Assembly: GCF_006715005.1 (NCBI RefSeq)
Contig: NZ_VFMJ01000001.1
Coordinates: 4,030,001-4,094,000 of the forward strand
Source: Serratia marcescens
Lineage (GTDB): Bacteria; Pseudomonadota; Gammaproteobacteria; Enterobacterales; Enterobacteriaceae
Length of the DNA: 64,000 bases
Direction of reading: 5' to 3'
The notes under the pieces were generated by a model that saw only the letters and a list, made by a program, of their open reading frames with translations, was not told where the DNA came from and ran no database searches. Both the position numbers and the translations under genes were made by a program. Below are positions 1 to 9,563 of the stretch, piece after piece; positions within the stretch are counted from its first letter, which is position 1; every line of letters begins with the position of its first letter.

Positions 1-220
1 AGTTGTAAGCGACCGTGATTGGATCTTCGACGTCCAATACAGCGCTGACCTGGTGGCTGACATCAGCGCAATCATCAACATTGATGCCGTTATCACTATC
101 AATATAGATGCGGAGCGTCGATTGGCGCGCACGAATGAATTCGATGCCTACAAGCTCAAAGCCCAACGCTTCTACGGGTGCCGAAAGCATCTCTGTTAAC
201 TGTTGCTCTAATGTGGACAA
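1..220 (-). CDS. rimP: Ribosome maturation factor RimP (3' part missing)
   Basis: N-terminal 73 residues of RimP, the cytoplasmic factor that helps mature the 30S subunit; the rest lies beyond the left edge. The translation starts with [11 protein letters not shown] and continues through [11 protein letters not shown] and [18 protein letters not shown], the family's first alpha/beta domain. The start is taken as TTG at 218-220, preceded by a strong GGGGGTGGG ribosome-binding site; E. coli rimP also uses a rare start, as I recall. It follows metY in the classic metY-rimP-nusA-infB order, with two intrinsic terminators in the leader, so expression of the downstream nusA operon probably depends on readthrough or a promoter after them. 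Confidence 0.93.
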   Translation of the reverse strand, partial: MSTLEQQLTEMLSAPVEALGFELVGIEFIRARQSTLRIYIDSDNGINVDDCADVSHQVSAVLDVEDPITVAYN

Positions 221-237
221 GCCCACCCCCAAGACAT

Positions 238-260
238 AAAAAAAGGGCTAAATAGCCCAG
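238..260 (-). terminator. Leader terminator just upstream of rimP
   Basis: On the minus strand a GGGCTA/TAGCCC stem with a tight loop (245-258) is followed by seven T residues. It lies about 20 bases before the rimP ribosome-binding site, second of two tandem terminators between metY and rimP. Confidence 0.75.
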
Positions 261-280
261 TGATTCTGTTGCCAAATAAC

Positions 281-304
281 AAAAAACCCCGAAAAATCGG
301 GGCT
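281..304 (-). terminator. metY terminator
   Basis: Minus-strand hairpin CCCCGA-AAAA-TCGGGG (287-302) followed by six T residues. First of two terminators between metY and rimP. Confidence 0.85.
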
Positions 305-437
305 TTATGCAACTGGACCCTGTTTGCCGCTAGGCGGCCTCGGTACAACTTTCGAGCAAGTGTCATTTTCAAATGTTGATCGAGAAAAGCGGGTTTCAAT
401 CGAAAAGTGTATTTGAAAATAAACACTTAAAGGAAAG

Positions 438-514
<77 letters not shown>

Positions 515-530
515 TCCGAAAACGTGGCAA

Positions 531-559
531 ATACTACGCCGATAATCGCAAAATTGCAA
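531..559 (-). promoter_or_regulatory. metY promoter
   Basis: Minus-strand -35 TTGCAA (554-559), a 17-base spacer and -10 TAGTAT (531-536). The start point would fall just before the metY 5' end at 514, with no other gene between. Confidence 0.75.
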
Positions 560-574
560 GTTATCTCTGGGATT

Positions 575-661
575 TGGTACCGAGGATGGGACTCGAACCC
601 ACAAGCCCGTTAGGGCACTACCACCTCAAGGTAGCGTGTCTACCAATTCCACCACCTCGGT
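575..661 (-). tRNA. leuU: tRNA-Leu (GAG anticodon)
   Basis: 87-nt class II tRNA with a long variable arm and encoded CCA. The anticodon GAG reads from plus positions 625-627 in loop TTGAGGT. The first acceptor pair is A1-U72, where the E. coli gene, from memory, has G1-U72. It lies 70 bases downstream of secG with no promoter or terminator that I can see between them, so it is probably processed from the secG-leuU transcript. Confidence 0.97.
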
Positions 662-731
662 ACTGATTCTTACTGCTAACGGCCGTTGTTCTTTCGAGTT
701 CACAACCACCGTTTTCAAACTTTGTTGCGGC

Positions 732-1067
732 TTATTGCGGGATATCGCTGCTCGGCTTGGCAGGTGCTGCCGGCGCGGTTGTCTGCTCAGTTTTCACTGG
801 CTGACCCAGGTTTTCCCACTCGCTGCCTTTCTTGCTTTGGTTGCTGCTGAGGTTGCCCAGAATCAGGCTGATGACGAAGAACAGCGTCGCCAGCACAGCA
901 GTCATGCGGGTCATAAAGTTACCGGAACCACTCGAACCGAACAACGTGCCTGATGCACCTGCTCCGAAAGAGGCTCCCATATCAGCGCCTTTACCTTGCT
1001 GCAGCATAATCAGAGCGACCAGCCCGATTGAGATCAGCAGGAAAATTACCAGAAGAGCTTCGTACAT
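732..1067 (-). CDS. secG: Protein-export membrane protein SecG
   Basis: 111-residue inner-membrane subunit of the SecYEG translocon. Two hydrophobic helices are visible (about residues 3-22 and 52-72), separated by the conserved cytoplasmic segment LQQGKGADMGASFGAG. The C-terminal tail is rich in Pro, Ala, Lys and Thr as in relatives. Length matches the family (about 110). leuU follows on the same strand. A 220-base gap separates it from glmM upstream. Confidence 0.97.
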   Translation of the reverse strand: MYEALLVIFLLISIGLVALIMLQQGKGADMGASFGAGASGTLFGSSGSGNFMTRMTAVLATLFFVISLILGNLSSNQSKKGSEWENLGQPVKTEQTTAPAAPAKPSSDIPQ

Positions 1068-1287
1068 AGTAGTACCCGTATCCTTGCGGCCTCACCGCAT
1101 GCCAAATGCTTCACACTCATCAAGCAGGCGTTTTTACAAACTGCCTACTGAAGCGGGTGTGAATACTAACCAAAGCCGCCAACCCGCGCAAGGGCAATTT
1201 GCTGCCGCCGGCGCGTTTGCGGAAAAAAACGCCAACAATCATCTATTCGGGCTCAGCGATGCCAAGCCCGATGGCTAACTGTCTGTT

Positions 1288-2625
1288 TTAACCTGCTGAT
1301 TTCACCGCATCGGCGATGCGATGCGCCAGCGCGGTCACCTGCTGCTCGTCCTCGCCTTCCACCATCACGCGGATCAGCGGCTCGGTGCCCGATTTACGCA
1401 GCAGCACCCGGCCACGGCCGGCCAGTTCGGTTTCCACCTGCTCGGTGACCTTACGCACCGCTTCAGACTCCAGCGGATTATGCTCGCCGGCGAAGCGGAC
1501 GTTGACCAGGATCTGCGGCAGCAGCTTCATGCCGCTGCACAGGTCATGCAGGCTCATGTGGTTGCGCACCATGGCGGTCAGCACCTGCAACCCGGCCACG
1601 ATGCCGTCGCCGGTGGTGGTTTTGTCCAGCAGGATCACATGGCCCGAGTTTTCCGCACCGATGCGCCAGCCCAGCTCCTGCAGCTTCTCCAGCACGTAAC
1701 GGTCGCCCACTTTGGCACGAGCGAACGGAATGCCCAGCTGTTTCAGCGCCAGCTCCAGCCCCATATTGCTCATCAGGGTGCCGACCGCGCCGCCGCGCAG
1801 CTGCCCCTGACGCAGGCCTTCGCGGGCGATGATGTACAGGATCTGATCGCCGTCCACCTTGTTGCCCAGGTGGTCCACCATCATCACGCGGTCGCCGTCG
1901 CCGTCGAACGCCAGGCCAACGTGCGCTTTTTCCTTCAGTACGCGCTCCTGCAGCTGACGCACGTCGGTGGCACCACATTTTTCGTTGATGTTCATGCCGT
2001 CCGGCTCAACGCCGATGGCGATCACCGTGGCGCCCAGCTCGCGCAGCACGCTCGGCGCGATGTGGTAAGTCGCCCCGTTGGCGCAATCGACCACGATTTT
2101 CAGCCCCTTCAGGCTCAGCTCGCTCGGGAAGGTGCCTTTGCAGAATTCGATGTAGCGGCCGGCGGCGTCGATGATGCGGCTGGCTTTACCCAGCTCGGCG
2201 GACTCCACGCAGGTCAGCGGCTTTTCCATCTCGGCTTCAATCGCTTCTTCGACGTTGTCCGGCAGCTTGGCGCCGTCGATCGAGAAGAATTTGATGCCGT
2301 TGTCATAGAACGGGTTATGCGAAGCGGAAATGACAATGCCCGCCTCGGCGCGGAAGGTGCGCGTCAGATAAGCCACCGCCGGGGTGGGCATCGGCCCGGT
2401 GAAGGAAGCGGACAATCCAGCGGCCGCCAGGCCGGCTTCCAGAGCGGACTCCAGCATATAGCCGGAGATGCGCGTATCCTTACCGATGATGATCTTGCGG
2501 GAACCGTGACGCGCCAGCACTTTACCGGCCGCCCAGCCCAGCTTCAGCACGAAGTCCGGCGTGATGGGGCTGTCCCCGACCTTGCCACGGATGCCGTCGG
2601 TGCCAAAATATTTGCGCTCGCTCAT
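1288..2625 (-). CDS. glmM: Phosphoglucosamine mutase GlmM
   Basis: Converts glucosamine-6-phosphate to glucosamine-1-phosphate, feeding UDP-GlcNAc for peptidoglycan and LPS. 445 residues from the [14 protein letters not shown] start, the family length; the frame stays open 31 codons further up, but that stretch overlaps folP and lacks family similarity. Visible motifs are the phosphoserine loop [12 protein letters not shown] with Ser102, the metal-binding loop AFDGDGDR, and the C-terminal phosphate-binding [12 protein letters not shown]. It lies 4 bases after folP, so the two are surely co-transcribed; ftsH sits upstream behind a terminator. Confidence 0.98.
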   Translation of the reverse strand: MSERKYFGTDGIRGKVGDSPITPDFVLKLGWAAGKVLARHGSRKIIIGKDTRISGYMLESALEAGLAAAGLSASFTGPMPTPAVAYLTRTFRAEAGIVISASHNPFYDNGIKFFSIDGAKLPDNVEEAIEAEMEKPLTCVESAELGKASRIIDAAGRYIEFCKGTFPSELSLKGLKIVVDCANGATYHIAPSVLRELGATVIAIGVEPDGMNINEKCGATDVRQLQERVLKEKAHVGLAFDGDGDRVMMVDHLGNKVDGDQILYIIAREGLRQGQLRGGAVGTLMSNMGLELALKQLGIPFARAKVGDRYVLEKLQELGWRIGAENSGHVILLDKTTTGDGIVAGLQVLTAMVRNHMSLHDLCSGMKLLPQILVNVRFAGEHNPLESEAVRKVTEQVETELAGRGRVLLRKSGTEPLIRVMVEGEDEQQVTALAHRIADAVKSAG

Positions 2626-2629
2626 GTCT

Positions 2630-3466
2630 CTACTGTCCCTTAGCTGAAAGTGTTGCCTCGACGACACGCATCGCCTCGACGGTTTCTTTAACGTCATGCA
2701 CTCTGACAATCTGCGCACCCTGCATCGCCGCGATCACCGCGCAGGCCACGCTGCCGATAATCCGTTGATCCGGCGGCACGTTCAGCAGTTGTCCAATCAT
2801 CGATTTGCGCGACATGCCGACCAACAGCGGCAAACCAAAACGATGAAACTCCGACAACCGTGCCAGAAGCTGATAGTTGTGCGCCAAATTTTTACCGAAA
2901 CCGAAGCCTGGGTCGAGCAGCAATTTCTGATTTGTTATCCCCGCCTCGTTACAGCGCTGAATATGATGCTCGAAAAACGCCTGAACATCGGCAATCAGGT
3001 CATCGTAGTGCGGCGCCTGTTGCATGGTGCGCGGCTGCCCTTGCATATGCATCAGGCAGACCGGCAGACCGCTTTCCGCCGCCGCCGTCAGAGCACCCGG
3101 CTCCTGCAGCGAACGAATGTCGTTGATCAGATGTGCGCCGGCGTGTGCCGATTCGCGGATCACGCCCGCTTTCGAGGTATCGACCGAGATGAAGACTTCA
3201 AAACGCTGCGCCAGCGCTTCCACCACCGGCACGACCCGCTCAAGCTCTTCCTCTTCGCTCACCTCCGCCGCCCCCGGCCTTGTCGATTCACCGCCGATAT
3301 CGATCATCGTGGCACCGGCCGAAATCAGCGCATGCGCGTGCAGCAGCGCCTGGTTCAGCGTGTTGTGGCGGCCGCCGTCGGAAAACGAATCCGGCGTCAC
3401 GTTGAGGATACCCATCACCTGCGGATAGGAGAGGTTGAGCGTCATGTCGCGCACGGTTAACTGCAT
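2630..3466 (-). CDS. folP: Dihydropteroate synthase
   Basis: 278-residue TIM-barrel enzyme joining p-aminobenzoate to dihydropterin pyrophosphate in folate synthesis; the sulfonamide target. The signature [14 protein letters not shown] (about residues 19-32), the loop GGESTRPGA and the C-terminal RVHDV segment are present. Length fits the family. It heads folP-glmM, downstream of ftsH and its terminator. Confidence 0.98.
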   Translation of the reverse strand: MQLTVRDMTLNLSYPQVMGILNVTPDSFSDGGRHNTLNQALLHAHALISAGATMIDIGGESTRPGAAEVSEEEELERVVPVVEALAQRFEVFISVDTSKAGVIRESAHAGAHLINDIRSLQEPGALTAAAESGLPVCLMHMQGQPRTMQQAPHYDDLIADVQAFFEHHIQRCNEAGITNQKLLLDPGFGFGKNLAHNYQLLARLSEFHRFGLPLLVGMSRKSMIGQLLNVPPDQRIIGSVACAVIAAMQGAQIVRVHDVKETVEAMRVVEATLSAKGQ

Positions 3467-3509
3467 GGTTGGTCCACCTTACTGTTGCCTGGTTCACTGC
3501 CCGCCGGGC

Positions 3510-3537
3510 AAAAAAAAACCCCGGCGTACCGGGGTTT
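3510..3537 (-). terminator. ftsH terminator
   Basis: Minus-strand hairpin AACCCCGG-TACG-CCGGGGTT (about 3516-3537) followed by nine T residues. It separates ftsH from folP, so folP-glmM needs readthrough or a promoter of its own. Confidence 0.85.
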
Positions 3538-3558
3538 GATGTTATTACACAGCCGCTG

Positions 3559-5490
3559 TTACTTGTCGAGCTGTTCGGACATGGTGTTGCCCGGCGTTGG
3601 GGTGCGCGGCTCATCTACCGGCGTCGGGGCTTTCGGGGTGCCGCCGTTGTCGGAGCTGTTGCCTTTGTTCGCATCGTCCCAACCTGCCGGCGGACGCACG
3701 TCTTTGCGGTTCATCAGATCGTCGATCTGCGGCGCATCGATGGTTTCATACTTCATCAGCGCATCCTTCATCGAATGCAGGATGTCCATGTTTTCCATCA
3801 ACAGCGAACGAGCACGCGTGTAGTTACGTTCGATCAGCGACTTCACTTCCTGGTCGATGATACGCGCGGTTTCATCCGACATGTGCTTCGCCTTGGCCAC
3901 GGAACGGCCCAGGAACACTTCGCCCTCTTCTTCCGCATACAGCAGCGGCCCCAGCTTCTCGGAGAAGCCCCACTGGGTCACCATGTTGCGGGCGATGGAG
4001 GTCGCCACTTTGATGTCGTTCGACGCACCGGTAGAGACTTTTTCCGGCCCGTAGATGATCTCTTCCGCCAGTCGGCCGCCGTACAGGGTGGATATTTGGC
4101 TCTCCAGCTTCTGACGGCTGGCGCTGATCGCATCCCCTTCCGGCAGGAAGAAGGTCACGCCGAGCGCGCGTCCGCGAGGAATGATCGTCACCTTGTGTAC
4201 CGGATCGTGTTCAGGAACCAGGCGGCCGATGATGGCGTGGCCCGCTTCGTGATACGCGGTCGACTCTTTCTGCGCTTCGGTCATCACCATGGAGCGACGT
4301 TCCGCACCCATCATGATCTTGTCTTTGGCTTTCTCGAACTCCACCATCGACACCACGCGCTTGTTGCCGCGGGCGGCGAACAGCGCCGCTTCGTTGACCA
4401 GGTTAGCCAGGTCGGCACCGGAGAAGCCCGGCGTACCGCGCGCAATGACGGAGGCGTCGATGTCAGCAGCCAACGGCACGCGGCGCATGTGCACCTTCAG
4501 GATTTGCTCACGGCCACGCACATCCGGCAGCCCGACCACGACCTGACGGTCGAAGCGGCCCGGGCGCAGCAGCGCAGGGTCAAGCACGTCCGGACGGTTG
4601 GTGGCCGCGATGACGATGATGCCCTCGTTGCCTTCAAAACCGTCCATCTCAACCAGCATCTGGTTCAGGGTCTGCTCGCGCTCATCGTGACCGCCACCCA
4701 GGCCGGCGCCACGCTGGCGACCGACGGCGTCGATTTCATCGATGAAGATGATGCACGGCGCGGCTTTCTTCGCTTGTTCGAACATGTCGCGCACGCGGGA
4801 TGCACCCACGCCGACGAACATTTCGACGAAGTCGGAACCGGAAATGGTGAAGAACGGTACCTTCGCTTCGCCGGCGATCGCTTTCGCCAACAGCGTTTTA
4901 CCGGTCCCCGGCGGGCCAACCATCAGCACGCCTTTCGGGATCTTGCCGCCCAGCTTCTGGAAACGGCTCGGTTCGCGCAGGTATTCCACCAGTTCACTCA
5001 CCTCTTCTTTCGCTTCGTCACAACCGGCGACATCGGCGAAAGTGGTCTTGATCTGGTCTTCCGTCAGCATGCGGGCCTTGCTCTTGCCGAAGGACATCGC
5101 GCCCTTGCCGCCGCCGCCCTGCATTTGCCGCATAAAGAAGATCCAGACCCCGATCAGCAACAGCATCGGGAACCAGGAGATAAAGATAGAAGCCAGCAGG
5201 CTCGGCTCTTCAGGCGGCTCGCCGACAACTTTCACATTCTTCGTTAACAACGTATCCAGCAACTTAGGATCGTTGACAGGGATGTAGGTCGTGTATTTGT
5301 TACTGTCTTTCTTGGTAACGTTAATTTCACGTCCGTTGATTCGCGCTTCGCGAACCTGGTCTTGGGTCAGTTCGGACATGAAGGTAGAGTAATCCACCCT
5401 ACGGCCATTCGACTCGCTGGGCCCAAAGCTCTGGAATACAGACATCAACACTACCGCGATGACTAACCAGAGAATTAGGTTTTTCGCCAT
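3559..5490 (-). CDS. ftsH: ATP-dependent zinc metalloprotease FtsH
   Basis: Membrane-anchored AAA+ protease that degrades LpxC, sigma-32, SecY and other targets. 643 residues from MAKNLILW. In order: membrane helix 1 (about 5-24), periplasmic domain, helix 2 (about 98-118), Walker A GPPGTGKT, Walker [11 protein letters not shown], second region of homology ending RPGRFDRQ, and zinc site HEAGH (about 414-418). A TTG at 5497-5499 in the same frame would add three residues; I prefer the ATG because the mature family begins there. rlmE is 56 bases upstream, the usual rlmE-ftsH operon. Its modulators HflK/HflC are encoded at 51-53 kb. Confidence 0.98.
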   Translation of the reverse strand: MAKNLILWLVIAVVLMSVFQSFGPSESNGRRVDYSTFMSELTQDQVREARINGREINVTKKDSNKYTTYIPVNDPKLLDTLLTKNVKVVGEPPEEPSLLASIFISWFPMLLLIGVWIFFMRQMQGGGGKGAMSFGKSKARMLTEDQIKTTFADVAGCDEAKEEVSELVEYLREPSRFQKLGGKIPKGVLMVGPPGTGKTLLAKAIAGEAKVPFFTISGSDFVEMFVGVGASRVRDMFEQAKKAAPCIIFIDEIDAVGRQRGAGLGGGHDEREQTLNQMLVEMDGFEGNEGIIVIAATNRPDVLDPALLRPGRFDRQVVVGLPDVRGREQILKVHMRRVPLAADIDASVIARGTPGFSGADLANLVNEAALFAARGNKRVVSMVEFEKAKDKIMMGAERRSMVMTEAQKESTAYHEAGHAIIGRLVPEHDPVHKVTIIPRGRALGVTFFLPEGDAISASRQKLESQISTLYGGRLAEEIIYGPEKVSTGASNDIKVATSIARNMVTQWGFSEKLGPLLYAEEEGEVFLGRSVAKAKHMSDETARIIDQEVKSLIERNYTRARSLLMENMDILHSMKDALMKYETIDAPQIDDLMNRKDVRPPAGWDDANKGNSSDNGGTPKAPTPVDEPRTPTPGNTMSEQLDK

Positions 5491-5546
5491 GTCACTCAAG
5501 GGATTAACCTCATCTTACAACTGTGTTAACAAACAGCGTTAGGGTA

Positions 5547-6176
5547 CTACAGTTTGCGCCCTGTCGCTACAATGTACACTTCGCGCGAACGGGCGCGGGA
5601 AGCGTCTGGCTTACGAATCTTAACCTTCGTAAACAGGGAGCGAATTTCCCGTAGGTACTCGTCAAAGCCATCTCCCTGGAACACCTTCACCAGGAAACTT
5701 CCGCCTGGTGCGAGGACATCACGACACATATCCAGCGCCAACTCCACCAGATACATCGACCTTGGAATATCGACCGCCGGGGTGCCACTCATATTCGGGG
5801 CCATATCGGACATGACCACCTGAACCTTACTCTCACCTACTCGTTCCAACAGCGCCTTCAGCACCAGTTCATCACGAAAATCGCCCTGAAGGAAATCGAC
5901 GCCAACGATAGGATCCATTGGCAAAATATCACAGGCGATGATGCGCCCGGTACCGCCGATTTGGGTGACCACATACTGCGACCAGCCGCCCGGTGCGGCG
6001 CCGAGATCAACCACGGTCATGCCCGGTTTGAACAGTTTGTCGCTCTGCTGTATTTCATCAAGTTTAAACCAGGCACGGGAACGCAGTCCCTTTTTCTGCG
6101 CCTGCTGTACATATTTATCGCTAAAGTGTTCTTGTAACCAGCGACTGGAGCTAGCCGAACGCTTTTTATTAGCCAT
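5547..6176 (-). CDS. rlmE: 23S rRNA 2'-O-methyltransferase RlmE (FtsJ)
   Basis: Methylates the ribose of U2552 in 23S rRNA, a late 50S assembly step. 209 residues from [15 protein letters not shown], the E. coli length; an in-frame TTG would add four residues. The SAM-binding motif [13 protein letters not shown] and catalytic segments MSDMAPN and FLVKVFQG are present. First gene of rlmE-ftsH and divergent from yhbY across 143 bases. Confidence 0.98.
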   Translation of the reverse strand: MANKKRSASSSRWLQEHFSDKYVQQAQKKGLRSRAWFKLDEIQQSDKLFKPGMTVVDLGAAPGGWSQYVVTQIGGTGRIIACDILPMDPIVGVDFLQGDFRDELVLKALLERVGESKVQVVMSDMAPNMSGTPAVDIPRSMYLVELALDMCRDVLAPGGSFLVKVFQGDGFDEYLREIRSLFTKVKIRKPDASRARSREVYIVATGRKL

Positions 6177-6253
6177 CTCGTTTTCCAACTATCATAAAAA
6201 GAGTCTTATGTCAGGGTCGCTGCTCACGTAGACTCACACCGGTGAAGACCGAT

Positions 6254-6283
6254 TTGGTGATATACATGAGATGGCGGTAGAAT
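6254..6283 (+). promoter_or_regulatory. Probable yhbY promoter
   Basis: -35-like TTGGTG (6254-6259), an 18-base spacer and -10 TAGAAT (6278-6283), followed by a 36-base leader before yhbY. Confidence 0.5.
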
Positions 6284-6319
6284 GTACCGTTTTCAATCCC
6301 AACTTAAGCAAAAAAGACA

Positions 6320-6613
6320 ATGAATCTGAATAATAAACAAAAACAGCACCTGAAAGGCCTGGCGCATCCGTTAAAACCGGTGGTGATGCTGGGCAATAAC
6401 GGTCTTACCGAAGGGGTGCTGGCTGAAATTGAACAGGCTCTGGAGCATCATGAGCTGATCAAGGTGAAAATCGCCGCTGAAGATCGCGAAACCAAAACCC
6501 TGATCGCCGACGCTATCGTGCGTGAAACGGGCGCCTGCAATGTGCAAGTTATCGGCAGTACGCTTATTCTTTACCGCCCGTCGAAAGAGCGCAAGATCAG
6601 TCTACCGCGTTAA
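6320..6613 (+). CDS. yhbY: CRM-domain ribosome assembly RNA-binding protein YhbY
   Basis: 97-residue single CRM-domain protein that associates with 50S precursors. The sequence matches E. coli YhbY nearly end to end (LTEGVLAEIEQALEHHELIKVKI and the C-terminal YRPSKERKISLPR), with the GNNG form of the GxxG RNA-binding loop near residues 25-28. It is monocistronic, divergent from rlmE and convergent with greA. Confidence 0.97.
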   Translation: MNLNNKQKQHLKGLAHPLKPVVMLGNNGLTEGVLAEIEQALEHHELIKVKIAAEDRETKTLIADAIVRETGACNVQVIGSTLILYRPSKERKISLPR

Positions 6614-6655
6614 TAACCATCAGGTTAACGAAAAGGTGCCATGCGCCTGACGAAG

Positions 6656-6683
6656 ATAAAAGGCCGCTTGCGGCCTTTTTCCT
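6656..6683 (+). terminator. yhbY/greA bidirectional terminator
   Basis: AAAAGGCCGC-TT-GCGGCCTTTTT is a near-symmetric hairpin with T runs on both strands, between two convergent genes. Confidence 0.85.
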
Positions 6684-6725
6684 ATCTTTACAAAACGTTG
6701 GCGCATTAATGACCAACGGCCTCGA

Positions 6726-7202
6726 TCAGAGATACTCGACCTTCAGGATCTCGTATTCCACGTCGCCGCCGGGGGTTTTGATCACCACCACGTCGTCTTG
6801 CTCTTTGCCGATCAGGCCGCGCGCCATCGGCGAGTTTACCGAAATCAGATTTTTCTTGAAATCGGCCTCGTCGTCGCCAACGATGCGGTAAGTCACTTCT
6901 TCTTCACTGTCCAGATTCATCACCGATACGGTGGCGCCGAAGATCACCCGGCCGGTGTTCGGCATCTTGGTGATATCGATCACCTGAGCATTGGACAGCT
7001 TGGCTTCGATTTCCTGAATGCGGCCTTCGCAGAAACCCTGCTGTTCGCGGGCGGCGTGGTACTCGGCATTCTCTTTCAAATCGCCGTGCTCACGGGCGTC
7101 AGCGATATCCGCAATGATTTTCGGGCGGCGCACGCTTTTCAGATATTCGAGCTCTTCGCGCAGTTTTTCAGCGCCAAACAAGGTCATCGGAATTTGGTTC
7201 AT
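6726..7202 (-). CDS. greA: Transcription elongation factor GreA
   Basis: 158-residue factor that rescues backtracked RNA polymerase by stimulating transcript cleavage. It has the N-terminal coiled coil (about 1-75) with the acidic tip near [18 protein letters not shown] and the FKBP-like C-terminal domain ([25 protein letters not shown]). Length is that of the E. coli protein. The 256-base gap upstream is shared with dacB. Confidence 0.98.
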   Translation of the reverse strand: MNQIPMTLFGAEKLREELEYLKSVRRPKIIADIADAREHGDLKENAEYHAAREQQGFCEGRIQEIEAKLSNAQVIDITKMPNTGRVIFGATVSVMNLDSEEEVTYRIVGDDEADFKKNLISVNSPMARGLIGKEQDDVVVIKTPGGDVEYEILKVEYL

Positions 7203-7458
7203 CGTATAAATACCTCTAAATCTTTCCTGTTCAAATAACCGTCATCCTGACGTATTCGTATGAAAACACGGTTGGCATACCGCCACCCGCCTCCAGGCGA
7301 CAAACAAAAGAAACCTGACTCGGAACGAGGCCCAAGCCAAGATTGGTTTTGCATTTTGATGCGCATTTTAGCCTAGAGTTCCTTGAGGGTCATCGTTTAC
7401 TTTTTCCCTGATTGCACCGTAGTATGACGGCACGTTATCCAGCTGTTATCCCGAGATT

Positions 7459-8892
7459 ATGCGTTTTTCACGAATTGTCAGTGCATTGGCTTGCGCATTT
7501 GTTCTGAATGCGAATGCGGCCCCGGTTGAAGAGTACACACAATATCTGCCTGATGGGGCCAACCTTGCCCTGGTCGTTCAGAAAATCGGTGCCGGCGCGC
7601 CGACGATCGATTATCACTCTCAGCAGATGGCGCTGCCGGCCAGTACCCAAAAAGTGCTGACGGCGCTGGCGGCCTTGCTGCAACTCGGGCCCGATTACCG
7701 TTTCACCACCACGCTGGAGAGCCAGGGCGATATCCGCGATGGCGTGCTGCGCGGCAACCTGATCGCCCGCTTCAGCGGCGATCCGACCTTCAAGCGCCAG
7801 AGCCTGCGCAATATGGTAGCCGTCCTGAAGAAACAGGGCGTGCGCCAAATCAGCGGCGACGTCCTGGTCGATACCTCGGTCTTCGCCAGCCATGACAAAG
7901 CGCCCGGCTGGCCGTGGAACGATCTGACACAGTGCTTCAGCGCGCCACCGGCCGCCGCCATCGTCGATCGCAACTGTTTCTCGGTCTCGCTGTACAGCGC
8001 GCCGAATCCGGGCGACATGGCGTTTATCCGCGTCGCCTCCTATTATCCGGTCAATATGTTTAGCCAGGTGCGCACCCTGGCGCGCGGTTCAGCAGACGCG
8101 CAGTACTGCGAGCTGGACGTGGTGCCGGGCGAGCTGAACCGCTTTACCCTGACCGGCTGCCTGACGCAGCGCAGCGAACCGCTGCCGTTGGCCTTCGCCA
8201 TCCAGGACGGTGCCAGCTACGCGGGTGCCATCCTGAAAGACGAACTGACCCAGGCCGGCATCCAGATCGATGGGCACTTGAAGCGCCAGACGCGCCCTGG
8301 CATCACCGGCACGGTGATCGCGCAAACCCAGTCGGCGCCGCTGCACGATCTGTTGAAGATCATGCTGAAGAAATCGGACAACATGATCGCCGACACCGTC
8401 TTCCGCACCATCGGCCACGAACGCTTCGGCGTGCCGGGCACCTGGCGAGCGGGTTCCGATGCGGTGCGGCAGGTGCTGCGCCAGAAGGCCGGCATCGATC
8501 TGGGTAATACCATCATCGCCGACGGCTCCGGTCTGTCGCGCCACAACCTGCTGGCGCCGGCGACCATGATGCAGGCGCTGCAGTACATCGCTCAGCACGA
8601 TAACGAGCTGAACTTCATCTCGATGCTGCCGCTGTCCGGCTATGACGGTACCCTGCGTTACCGCGGCGGCCTGCATGAAGCCGGCGTCGACGGCAAAGTG
8701 TCGGCCAAGACCGGCGCGCTGCAGGGCGTCTACAACCTGGCGGGCTTCATCACCACCGCCAGCGGCCAGCGCATGGCCTTCGTGCAGTATCTCTCCGGCT
8801 ACGCCGTGCCGCCGGAAGATCAGAAACAGCGCCGCGCCCCGCTGGTGCGCTTCGAAAGCCGCCTGTATCGGGATATTTACCAAAACAACTGA
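7459..8892 (+). CDS. dacB: D-alanyl-D-alanine carboxypeptidase/endopeptidase PBP4
   Basis: 477-residue periplasmic penicillin-binding protein that trims and opens peptidoglycan cross-links. It has a signal peptide (about 1-20, ending ANA), the serine motif ASTQK with Ser62 and Lys65, the SDN motif in LKKSDNMIAD and the KTG motif in SAKTGALQG. Length equals the E. coli protein. It sits between greA and the pmrA/pmrB pair, 8 bases before pmrA, so it may be co-transcribed with that system. Confidence 0.97.
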   Translation: MRFSRIVSALACAFVLNANAAPVEEYTQYLPDGANLALVVQKIGAGAPTIDYHSQQMALPASTQKVLTALAALLQLGPDYRFTTTLESQGDIRDGVLRGNLIARFSGDPTFKRQSLRNMVAVLKKQGVRQISGDVLVDTSVFASHDKAPGWPWNDLTQCFSAPPAAAIVDRNCFSVSLYSAPNPGDMAFIRVASYYPVNMFSQVRTLARGSADAQYCELDVVPGELNRFTLTGCLTQRSEPLPLAFAIQDGASYAGAILKDELTQAGIQIDGHLKRQTRPGITGTVIAQTQSAPLHDLLKIMLKKSDNMIADTVFRTIGHERFGVPGTWRAGSDAVRQVLRQKAGIDLGNTIIADGSGLSRHNLLAPATMMQALQYIAQHDNELNFISMLPLSGYDGTLRYRGGLHEAGVDGKVSAKTGALQGVYNLAGFITTASGQRMAFVQYLSGYAVPPEDQKQRRAPLVRFESRLYRDIYQNN

Positions 8893-8900
8893 GGATCGTC

Positions 8901-9563
8901 ATGAAGCTGTTGGTCGTTGAGGATGATGAACTGCTGCAACAGGGGCTGGCGCTGGCGCTGACCGGCGAAGGTTACGTCTGCGACTGCGCCGCCACGGCGG
9001 CGGAGGCCAACAGCCTGCTCATCACCAGTCAATACAGCATGGTGATCCTGGATCTCGGTCTGCCGGACATGGACGGCGCCGCGCTGCTGCGGCAGTGGCG
9101 CCGCCAGCAGATCGATCTGCCGGTGCTGATCCTGACTGCCCGCGACGCCCTGGAAGATCGCGTCGATGGATTGGACGCCGGCGCCGACGACTACCTGGTC
9201 AAACCCTTCGCGTTGGTCGAACTGCAGGCGCGCGTGCGCGCCCTTCTGCGGCGCTACCAGGGCCACAGCGACAATCTGATGCAGGTGGATGACCTGCAGC
9301 TGAACCTCTCGAGCCAGCAGGTCTACCTGCAGCAGCAGCCGGTGGAGGTCACGCCGAAAGAGTTTGCCATTCTGGCGCGTCTTATCATGCGTGCCGGGCA
9401 AACGGTAAACCGTGAACTCCTGCAGCAGGATCTCTACACCTGGCAGGACGACTTGGGTTCCAACACGCTGGAAGTACACATCCACAACCTGCGCCGCAAA
9501 CTGGGCAAGGATCGTATCCGCACCGTGCGCGGCATCGGCTACCGCCTGGAACCCTCGTCATGA
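8901..9563 (+). CDS. basR: Response regulator PmrA (BasR)
   Basis: 220-residue OmpR-family regulator. It has an N-terminal receiver with the phospho-acceptor Asp51 in VILDLGLPDMDG and Lys in YLVKPFAL, and a C-terminal winged helix (TPKEFAILARLI, NTLEVHIHNLRRKLG, VRGIGYRL). The receiver segment LPVLILTARD..ADDYLVKPFAL is almost identical to PmrA, which turns on lipid A modification and polymyxin resistance in relatives. The stop overlaps the sensor start by 4 bases. The partner gene eptA, adjacent in E. coli, is not here. Confidence 0.9.
   Translation: MKLLVVEDDELLQQGLALALTGEGYVCDCAATAAEANSLLITSQYSMVILDLGLPDMDGAALLRQWRRQQIDLPVLILTARDALEDRVDGLDAGADDYLVKPFALVELQARVRALLRRYQGHSDNLMQVDDLQLNLSSQQVYLQQQPVEVTPKEFAILARLIMRAGQTVNRELLQQDLYTWQDDLGSNTLEVHIHNLRRKLGKDRIRTVRGIGYRLEPSS

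Noticed and set aside
3469-5247. Open frame of about 590 codons on the plus strand opposite ftsH
   Set aside because: Starts in the folP-ftsH gap but has shadow composition and no motif.
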